Assembly (NCBI RefSeq): GCF_965363235.1
Contig: NC_134847.1
Span: 56,576,439-56,640,438 of the forward strand
Source: Mytilus galloprovincialis
Taxonomy: Eukaryota > Mollusca > Bivalvia > Mytilida > Mytilidae
Direction of reading: 5' to 3'
Length of the DNA: 64,000 bases
The notes under the pieces: model-generated
The model's input: the letters and a program-made list of their open reading frames with translations, nothing else
The model's database searches: none
What the model was told of the DNA's origin: nothing
Made by a program: the position numbers and the translations under genes
Part shown: positions 55,221-64,000 of the stretch, one piece after another
How the letters are laid out: every line of letters starts with the position of its first letter
How positions within the stretch are numbered: position 1 is the stretch's first letter

Positions 55221-57433
55221 TGACTGCCAGACAACTGCCCATACATACTTGCCAATTAACTAACTACCAGACACATCTTCAATGACTGCATTAAACCTGT
55301 TCATCATAGAACTACTGGACACCCGCCCTTCCATTGACTTCCTGTTGCATACCACTCAATTAACTGCTAGACACAGCTTTAATGACTTAATTAAACCTGT
55401 CCATCATGTAACTGCTGGACACCTGTCCATCTTTTGACTGCCTGTTGCATACCAATCAATTAACTGTTAGACTCATCTTCAATGATATAATTTACCTGTT
55501 CATCATGTAACTGATGGACATCTGGCCATCCATTGACTTCCAGACATCAGATGCCCACCAATTGACTGCCATAAACCTGCCCATCCATTTACTGCCAGAC
55601 ACCTGCCCAGTCATTGACTGCCAGACACCTGCTCATCAATTGACTGCCTAACACCTGTCCATCCATTGACTGCCAGACAATTGGCCATCCATTTACTGCC
55701 AGACACTTGCCCAGTCATTGACTGTCTGACACCTACTCATCCATTGACTGACAGTCACCTGCCCATCAATTGACTGTCGGACACCTGCCCATCCATTGAC
55801 TGCCAGACACCTGCCCAGTCATTGACTGCAAGACATCTGCTCATCAATTGACTGCCTAACACCTGTCCATCCATTGACTGACAGACAACTGGCCATCCAT
55901 TTACTGCCAGACACTTGCCCAGTCATTGACTGTCTGACACCTAATCATCCATTGACTGACAGTCACCTGCCCATCAATTGACTGTCAGACACCTGCCAAT
56001 CCATTGACTGCTAGACACCTGCTCATCAATTGACTACCTGACACTTGGCCATCAATTGACTGCCTGACTAGTACTCCTGGCCATCCATTGACTGCCAGAC
56101 ACCTGCCCATCCAGTAACTGCCAGACACCTGCTCATCAGTTGACTGCCAGAAACCTGTTCATCCAATGACTGCAAGACACCTGGCCCTCCATAGACTACC
56201 AGACACCTGGCCATCCATTGACTGCCAGACACCTGGCCCTCCATAGACTACCAGACACCTGGCCATCCATTGACTGCCTAACTCCTGGCCATCCATTGAC
56301 TGCCAGACACCTGTCCATCCATTTAATGCCAGACACTTGCCCAGTCATTGACTGCCTGACACCTGCTCATCCATTGACTGACAGTCACCTGCCCATCAAT
56401 TGACTGACAGACACCTGCCCATCAATTGACTGTCGGACACCTGGCCATCAATTGACTGTCATACACATGCCTATCCATTGACTGATAGACACCTGCTCAT
56501 CAATTGACTGCCTCACACCTGCCCATTCATTGACTGTCAGACACCTGTTCATCCATTGACTGCCAGACACCTGCTCATCAATTGACTGCCTAACACCTGT
56601 CCATCCATTGACTGCCAGACAACTGGCCATCCATTTACTGCCAGACACTTGCCCAGTCATTGACTGTCTGACACCTACTCATCCATTGACTGACAGTTAC
56701 CTGCCCATCAATTGACTGTCTGACACCTGCCCATCTATTGACTGCCAGACACCTGCCCAGTCATTGACTGCAATTACCTGCTCATCAATTGACTGCCTAA
56801 CACCTGTCCATCCATTGACTGCCAGACAACTGGCCATCCATTTACTGCCAGACACTTGTCCAGTCATTGACTGTCTGACACCTACTCATCCATTGACTGA
56901 CAGTCACCTGCCCATCAATTGACTGTCAGACACCTGCCAATCCATTGTCTGCTAGACACCTGCTCATCAATTGACTGCCTGACACCTGGCCATCAATTGA
57001 CTGCCTGACTAGTACTCCTGGCCATCCATTGACTGCCAGACACCTGCCCATCCAGTAACTGCCAGACACCTGCTCATCAGTTGACTGCCAGACACCTGCC
57101 CATCCATTGACTGCCAGACACCTGCTCATCAATTGACTGCCAGACACCTGGCCCTCCATTGACCGCCAGACACCTGGCCATCCAATGACTGCAAGACACC
57201 TGCTCATAACTTGACTGCCTGACACCTGCTCATCAATTGACTGCCAGACACCTGGCCCTCCATTGACTGCAAGACACCTGCTCATCAATTGACTGCCTCA
57301 CACCTGCTCATCAATTGACTACCATACACCTGCTCATCAATTGACTGCCAGACACTTGCTCATCAATTGACTGCCAGACACTTGCCCAGTCATTGACTGC
57401 CTGACACCTGCTCATCAATTGACTGCCTCACAC
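55221..57433. repeat. Hierarchical 26-bp minisatellite
   Basis: The basic unit is 26 bp, CCAGACACCTGCCCATCCAT + TGACTG, with variants in TCATCAATTG, CAGTCATTG and GGCCATCCATTTA. At the left end (about 55260-55560) the order repeats every four units (about 104 bp). GGCCATCCATTTACTG recurs at 55683 and 55891 (208 bp, eight units) and again at 56625 and 56832 (207 bp). The whole stretch from about 55660 to 56150 recurs 941 bp to the right, including the rare TGCCTGACTAGTACTCC at 56061 and 57002. The 61, 70 and 120-aa frames over it are repeat translations; 26 bp is not a multiple of three. Confidence 0.95.
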
Positions 57434-59236
57434 CTTGTCAATGATAAAGCTATGAAATGTCAAGAGAGAATATTTCCCCGCCAAAATTTCAATGGCTTAT
57501 ATCTCGAAAACAATCACGGTGACCTATATATTTTTTTGGCTCTTTTGATTCCTTTTTTAATTCCCTATCAATATAAACTAGTGTTTTGAAAAGTTAATTA
57601 CTTTGAAACTGAGAAACGAACTCCCTTAAATAGATCTGCTGAAATATTTGAAAAAAAAACAACCCAATAATTATCAATAACTTAACAAGAGTACTAGCTT
57701 GTATTTGAGAGACAAAAACACGAAAAAAATCATGTTGCACAATGAACCATGGAAATTAGGTCAAGGTCAGATAAAACCTGCCAGTCAAACAGGGTCTACT
57801 AATAATCAATTAATAAACCAAATATAGTTGACAGATATGGACTTGACAACGTAAACTTTACCTTGATCATTCATTCCTGAAATGTAGTCTAGGATATGTG
57901 AACCTGGTCTGATGGACAAGGACATCAAACATTTGACAAAAAGATACTTGGTAACATAAGCCTTCAATTTACATGGTACGAATAATTATCTAGCCCCTGA
58001 AATACATGTTCATGGATAAAGCCTTATACAAAAGATGGCATTGCTACCTGATTGTAATCCATATGTTTCATATTCTGCAAATTTTGTCATCTAATTAAGG
58101 ATGTTCTCTCTTGTTTTTGGATTTTTGCAAAATATTTGGAATCCTCTGGTTTTATCCATGTACGGCCATTAAAAAAATCCTAAAATCCTTGCTTACCCCA
58201 ATTTTTAAGAATTATTCTATTACACATATTTTAAAAAGCCATATTTGAAAGAGCTTCTAAATGTATAATGTATGTTAAAGTCTAGAGAATCAATTCCTGC
58301 CAAATTTTCCATGGCCTATATATCAACAACAAGCACACAGACCTGATTTTTTCTGCTTTTTAGTTCCTTTATTTATATAATATCAATTTATAAGTCTTTT
58401 AAAGAGCTTGTAATTTTTTGAAACAGATTAGCGAACATCTTTAACAAAGAAACAGAGATTCATGTATAATGATACATTTCAGAGAAACATATATTAGTCT
58501 GAAAAAAAATTTACAGAATAAATTGATATGTTTATACAACAGTATTGCATAGCTAATAGGAATCTGAATAAAGATAAAAACATGAACATAAAACTATTGT
58601 GAAAATGAGGTTAAGGCTAAATAATTAATCAACATACCAACTTGACTTAAATTATTGCTGACACTTAAGCCTTATCATAGCCTATGAATGGATAAGTTTT
58701 TCTCAACCCAGGAGAATGGAAAAATAGAGCATCAAGATATTTGCAATGGGTAATGATGCTATCACCACTACAAAAGTCACACTGAGGCTCATACCAAGGG
58801 AATTTTGTTACATGCTAGACAATAATAATACAACTAACCAAATTCATAAGACTCATTTAATAGGACAAAGTTAACAAACTACATATAATACAAGAATGCA
58901 TATATTGTTTATCATTTGAAATAATCATGATTATTTCTGTTAACAAAACAACATTAAAATTTTTAAAAAGTCACAAAAAAATCATTCCAAAACTATTCAT
59001 ATGGATTTCAGTTATTTTACTGTGAGCAAATGACTGAGTATTATGCTGTAAGTATAAATTTGGGTATTTTTATTTAATATAAATTCACTGAAGAAATTCA
59101 AAGAACGTTTCCAGTAAATTCAATAAAGATTCTATATATCTTGAAAATTGTATCCAAATGGTAAAATTAAGTTAATACTGTATTATCAAAATCAAATCTT
59201 TTAATTTATTTAGGCCACTATATACCAGTATATACA

Positions 59237-59390
59237 GGGCTGATTCGGCAATTTTTAAAAGAGGGTGTTCCCAACACAGGATAAAGGGGTGTGTGTTTCA
59301 AGTGTTTCAACCATATGTCCCCATTCAAATGCATTGATCGTCCAAAAAAGGGGGGTCCAACCCCCGGACCCCCCTGGATCCGCCACTGTA
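59237..59390. mobile_element. GGATCCGCC-family MITE, copy 3
   Basis: Read on the minus strand it starts CAGTGGCGGATCCAGGGGG, passes TTTTTTGGACGATCAATGCA and TTGAATGGGGACAT, and ends in GCCGAATCAGCCCTG. It matches copy 1 at 14447-14573. TATATA flanks both sides (a possible target duplication in AT-rich sequence). The left-hand tip is more diverged than the right. Confidence 0.75.
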
Positions 59391-59580
59391 TATATTTAAT
59401 ATTTTTCAACCACGCTTTCTGACATTAAACAATTATGATAACCTATTAAGCAAGTCAATCTAGATTTATTTTATTACTTTCAATTATACTAAGAAACAAT
59501 GTTGTTTCCTTCTTTGAATTGACACTTTGAGTATATAAAATATGAACACAACTATTAAGATGAACTTAACAACTATCATC

Positions 59581-59700
59581 AGAGGCGGATTTTGGAAAAA
59601 TTTGGTTTAATTTATAAAGAATCACTGAAGTATGACCCAAGCGGCTCCCCAGGGCAGTCAGTGGGCCCCTTCTTATAAAAATTTCTAGATCCGCCACTGA
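59581..59700. mobile_element. GGATCCGCC-family MITE, copy 4
   Basis: Starts AGAGGCGGATTTTGGAAAAA and ends TTTCTAGATCCGCCACTG. It contains ATGACCCAAGCGGCTCCCC and GTGGGCCCC like other G/C-rich interiors in the family. It resembles copy 2 more than copies 1 and 3. Confidence 0.65.
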
Positions 59701-62700
59701 TTATATCTTTATATTAAACATATTCATCCCCCACAATATGTCACAAATGATCAATTATAATAAATTTTAAATTGTCAAATGCAATTCTGTTGCTGTCCAA
59801 AATGAAAATAACTCATAAATCTTTAAAAGATGTAATCAGTATACAAAATCTGACATTTTAATAAGAACAAGATATGTGATCTGTTTCCTGACAATCTTTA
59901 ACAAGAGACAATATATATTTGATTAAATATATAACAACTGTATATATCTTCAGCAACAAACTAGTATATTTTAACAATAGAAAAATGTCTGTGTTATATA
60001 TACTCTGATTGTTTTACCAGTGTATACTTGGACAGTATTTGTTAGGAAATATTTTGACAACATTTTGAACACACGACAAGTAGATTTTAATAGTATTTTA
60101 ACAAGAGACAGATTTAAGTAGAGTATATTTATTGATTAACTGTATACATACATATGAAAAATTACCAAACTATGTGATAATTCAACTAATGTAAGAAAGG
60201 AATTGGAAAACAATAAATGTATTACATATTACTGTCAGACCAATTATCAAGTATACTTGGCAATACAAAAATATCTTCCTGTAAAAGCATGTTAATTAAA
60301 AAAAAGCTAAATAGCATGTATAACATATATTTATAAAAGTACATCATTTAGTCAAAGACAAGGTATTTTTAGCTTCTCAAGCACAACCCATATTCAAAAA
60401 CACCATTGTAGACCGGGATAAAACCGAAAAATCATTGTTATTCCTTGGTTCCAGTCAAACATTTTTGTCAACAGTTGGAAGTTTTAAAATTTAATTTCCG
60501 ATGTTTTTACAGAGTTTTAGAAAACACATCCATGGAGATGATATTTATGTTGATGTCAACAACTGCAGGTTGTTGTTGTTTTAAAGTGCCTTTATAAAAA
60601 TAGCCAATGTGATTAAAATCATATCTTTCACTTTGGTCTGATAGATTTGTTTTTCTGGGTGTGTAATCAAACAAAAAATTGTCTTGAGGAGCAAATACTT
60701 TGTACATGGATTGTAAACACTTTCCATTACTAAACATATGGGAGCATGAGTGTCACTTTTTTTTAATATCTACAACCAATCATAATTTTAAGATTTTTAT
60801 TTTACAAAAATTCTAAGGAAAATAAATGCAAACATCCACCATTTATGAAGTACCTCCATCCCTCTACATGATCAGTTTTGGAGCAGCCAAATGGCTACAA
60901 ATTATATACTTTTGATTTATTTATTTTCATGGATTGAGAAAATAATATTTTCCTGTATACTTGATTTTGACAAAATCTGTACACAAAACTTTTTAAAAGG
61001 AAACAAACACCTTCATATTTTTATTAAAATGTAAGCCACGGTCATATTTATCCAACAAACAAATTAGTTATTAATATAACAATATTCTGATTCTTAATAT
61101 TCAAATGACTGTACTGACTTTGTTCATAAAAATAACAAGGCAGCCATGTACAAAGAAAATTCAGATGTATAAATGTAAACAGTACTGGCCAAGCAGATAT
61201 ATTGCAAAACTGTTTAAAATCTGAACACAGAATTCTATCAATGCCCTCTGAAAAGTCATATTCCAATTATTTAATTGTATTCTGTAAATGCATTTTGAGG
61301 AAGTTACACAAAATTGTAATTGAAATATTTCAATTTAGTTTTTATCAAAATTAAAATATTACAAAAGTGAAATTAAACAAATAAGGAGCCATGGTATGAT
61401 AATACACGAAATAATGATAGCATTAAAAGGAGATTTCTAAACCTGTTTATGAGAAAGATACTTTTTTTAATTGGATTTCAGATTTTCAAATATAGAACAT
61501 ATGAGAACCAAAACATGATTTACTACAGTATTTGTCAATTTGAAAACTTAAGGGTTTTGCATAAACTTGATATTTGCATGTGACAAAAAAATCAAAACTA
61601 CTGCAATTTTGTCATCTTCTTTCCTGAGTAAATATTCTAAAAAAGTTGCATTTACAATTTTTATTTTAATTTTTTTAATTTTTTTTTTAAACTTTGCTGT
61701 TTTTGACCCGAAGGCCCTTAACACATGTCCTATCCAGATCTTTTAATTGTGAATTTAGATTATAAATGATAGATTTAGTCATTAATTAGAAATAGCATAG
61801 CATTGCCAAGTTAGGTCAAATCAATTTATTCGGTGTTTGGCTTCATTTGTTTCTTATTTGCAATGTAAGCAAAAGAAAAAATAAACAACAAGTAAAATAA
61901 GATCAATACCTTGTTATAAACCATTATTAATGTTGATGATCACAATACATTCATTATAGCAAACCATTTGTGTTCATCATTACTTGATTACTTTAATACC
62001 TAAATGAAAAGTATATCCCAAAACCTCTTCTGCCCAAACTAAAATAATTTTTATAGCTTCAATATTTTATTGAAGTCTTATATCCATTAGAACAGGTAAT
62101 TCAGTACAATAGTTACTACAATTAAGTGTTTAGGTCGTTCCTTAATAAAGTTCACACTAAACTTTCAAATTGTTGACGTGAACCTAATTAATACTTTTAA
62201 TGATCGAAATAAATTTTCAATTTGGTTTTAAAAAATGTTTTTGAAAAATGTTATTAACTACTTGAGATTTAAGAAAATTTTGCACATAAAAAACAAACAT
62301 TAGTAACAAAAACTCATATGAGAAAAAGCTCATATTATTTTATTATTAATATATCAAAAACTTTAGTAAAAATTTGTAATACTCTTAAGAATAACAATAA
62401 AGATCTTAAAACAGATCTTAATATACAAAACAGTGGAAAAGTCTTTCAAAGGTAGGGCCAATTTATCTAGGTTTCTGACAGTTTAAATTGAATCTTAAAT
62501 GGTACTTCTTTCTTGTTTTAGAAGTGCCCCAAAGATGTACATAATACACACACATTGTTACAAATAAATATATACTAATATTGAAAGCTAATCTAATACT
62601 ACAAAAATAAAGCGGAAGTTTCCCAGGACAGCTGCAAAGGCTACATTGAGTCCACACACTATCTACATTTTGGACTTCAATTGGGAGACTTCCGGACCAC

Positions 62701-62705
62701 ATCTC

Positions 62706-63571
62706 CTAGATGATTGGTCGTGTGTACATCGTGTAAGTAAGATTGTAGTTCTGGAAGGCACAGAACTGATGATCTTTTCTCTTGTAGCCTTTCAATCGGT
62801 ACAAATCTTCAAAATGCTTGTGAGACTCCTTAGCAATAGAAATCTAAAACAAAGAAATGATATATTGCCTATTATCTTTTTCTTTCATGAAACGAGTGAT
62901 ATTTATCGTATCGCACTGAATGGGTATGTCGAATGAATAATAACTTGCAGTGTTAACCAAATTATCCTAAATTGCAACATTTCCATTGTAAGGTTAATGA
63001 CTTCCAAAGGTCATAATGGACTACTTTTCCGATATGGCTACAAAGATTTGTGATTTCTTCAATAAAATGTAAAACACTCACATATATCAATTGAAAATAT
63101 TCTTTTTTATAAATTTGGTTCCATTCTCAAAATAAAAAGCTTAAAACATCTGATGTAAACATTTAACAACAAAGGTGAACTTATGACGTCATACTGTTTT
63201 GGTGCAAAAGAACAGTGTTTACCCTGAATATGTTTTGCTATAGTGGAATAAACTCCTGAGAACCTGATATGGGTTGAAATCAATTATTGTTATTTAATTG
63301 CAATAATAATTATAATTCGCAAAGACTCATAGATTATTATAAATTGAAATAAGTTATTAAACTCAGTAGATATTAAACAATATCTAATTCTCACTTGTTA
63401 TAAAACCTTTAACTGTACTGGTTAAGGTATACACAAGAGTGACTAACTGGCTTAACTATGGGTTTTATATCACTGCACCGTAATACTCACCTTGTTGGAG
63501 AAGACAGTCATCAGAAATTTCCCTGGATTGAAGCAACCCAATACCTTGTGAACCAAATCATAATATGATTC
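62706..63571 (-). CDS. AMD1: S-adenosylmethionine decarboxylase, last two coding exons (partial)
   Basis: Exons 63571-63491 (27 codons) and 62843-62706 (45 aa plus TAG) join in phase 0 (AACAAG|GTGAGT donor, TTTGTTTTAG acceptor). The enzyme makes decarboxylated S-adenosylmethionine, the aminopropyl donor for spermidine and spermine. ESYYDLVHKVLGCFNPGKF matches the human TSYDDLIRKVVEVFKPGKF. FEDLYRLKGYKRKDHQF and NYNLTYTMY match the C-terminal part (KIEGFKRLDCQ..NDYNFVFTSF). The catalytic cleavage serine and the N-terminal two-thirds are in exons beyond 64000. The C-terminus YTRPII lacks the glutamine-rich end of vertebrates. The regulatory upstream ORF known in this gene would be outside the window. 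Confidence 0.93.
62844..63490 (-). other. Last intron of AMD1
   Basis: A 647-bp phase-0 intron, AT-rich, with a good pyrimidine tract before its acceptor. I see no repeat or coding sequence inside it. Confidence 0.8.
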
Positions 63572-64000
63572 CTGCAAACAAAATAAAACTCACTTTAAAA
63601 CAAACCAAACTACCTTAAATGATTTTTTATCTGTACATGCATTTTTTCAGAATATTAAAGTTAAAGAGTTGAGACCAAACGTTTAGGCAGTCATAAATAT
63701 CGAATATCAAACATTGGTAGAGCTAAGAAATCAGGAGAAAAAAGTAAAATCTAAGATTGGGTGGTTTACTGTGGATGCATTTATATTTAGTGGCCACCAA
63801 TTTTTCCTGGATTGAGAACAATTTGCATTTTTGAAGATATTTGATTTCGTTGTTTTGCCAAAATCTGCATACATTCATGAAGAAGATTTGTAATTGGTTG
63901 GACTTTTGAATTTAAGGTTCTTGGGTAACTATGAAATCCAAGAAAATTAGTATCCTGTGAAAATATTAATGAATCCACTGAATGTAAAAACAAAAACAAA
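63572..64000 (-). other. AMD1 intron running off the window
   Basis: Sequence upstream (in gene sense) of the 63571 exon. The 70-aa frame at 63787-63999 shows no similarity to AMD1 and no fitting splice sites, so I treat it as intron. Confidence 0.7.

Larger units (their letters stand above)
57434..62705. other. AMD1 3' flank and intergenic sequence
   Basis: No coding exon is supported. Two diverged copies of a roughly 190-bp block lie at about 57460-57640 and 58280-58450. Two GGATCCGCC-type elements lie at 59237-59390 and 59581-59700. The 76-aa minus-strand frame at 60507-60737 has an upstream acceptor-like sequence but no recognisable match. Some of this stretch may be AMD1 3' UTR. Confidence 0.5.

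Noticed and set aside
56926-57288. 120-aa and neighbouring minus-strand frames with GQVSGSQLMSRCLAVNG-like repeats
   Set aside because: They are translations of the 26-bp minisatellite. The unit is not a multiple of three, so the peptide repeat arises only by frame cycling.
55221-57433. CRISPR-like array of short repeats
   Set aside because: There are no unique spacers; the 26-bp units abut directly. The genome is eukaryotic and this is a minisatellite.
60507-60737. 76-aa minus-strand frame after a TTTAG acceptor-like site
   Set aside because: No recognisable domain, and AMD1 already has a good terminal exon at 62843-62706. It is probably 3' flank.
63787-63999. 70-aa frame next to AMD1, considered as an upstream exon
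   Set aside because: No similarity to AMD1, and no splice sites in the required phase.

Overview
The window reads as nuclear DNA of a bivalve mollusc, most likely a Mytilus-type marine mussel. It is AT-rich, has small exons separated by kilobase introns, and carries several dispersed repeats that I recognise from mussel genomes. The species call is inference from gene content and repeats; no marker gene is present.

Six host loci can be reconstructed from splice sites, reading phase and protein similarity. (1) GSKIP, minus strand, two coding exons (11384-11202 and 7411-7241), 117 aa. (2) A DUF1868/2H-phosphoesterase-like gene, plus strand (18812-19501), interrupted by one in-frame TAG, with a decayed second copy at 14141-14432. 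(3) A cation-dependent mannose-6-phosphate-receptor-like type I membrane protein, plus strand, three exons (21202-21595, 25806-25988, 26433-26596), 246 aa. (4) An adhesion-type seven-transmembrane receptor with a somatomedin-B domain, plus strand, two exons (32116-33339, 34774-36129), 859 aa. (5) A BAK-type pro-apoptotic Bcl-2 protein, minus strand, four coding exons between 50207 and 46482, 228 aa. (6) The last two coding exons of S-adenosylmethionine decarboxylase (AMD1), minus strand (63571-63491, 62843-62706); the rest of the gene lies beyond the right edge.

The six loci do not form a pathway. What sets the window apart is its non-coding architecture. There are several non-autonomous DNA transposons whose ends and target-site duplications can be read directly: a Harbinger-like MITE in the GSKIP 3' flank, a Mutator-like foldback element in the GSKIP intron, a Tc1/mariner-like element, a hAT-like element packed with TAATCA motifs, and a family with GGATCCGCC ends. 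A large repeat family with TTTATACGACCGCA terminal inverted repeats is present as one copy at 17.6-18.5 kb and as one copy inserted into another at 37.05-40.19 kb. A 2.2-kb minisatellite at 55.2-57.4 kb is built in levels (26, 104, 208 and 941 bp). There are also tandem units with palindromic ends upstream of BAK, two LINE-like 3' tails and a 122-bp near-perfect hairpin.

Layout: 1-7.2 kb AT-rich GSKIP 3' flank; 7.2-11.4 kb GSKIP; 11.4-18.8 kb repeats and the decayed 2H copy; 18.8-19.5 kb 2H gene; 19.5-26.6 kb repeats and the MPR-like gene; 26.6-32 kb intergenic; 32.1-36.7 kb receptor; 37-40.2 kb nested repeat; 40.2-46.5 kb BAK 3' flank; 46.5-50.2 kb BAK; 50.2-55.2 kb BAK upstream region; 55.2-57.4 kb minisatellite; 57.4-62.7 kb AMD1 3' flank; 62.7-64 kb AMD1 end.
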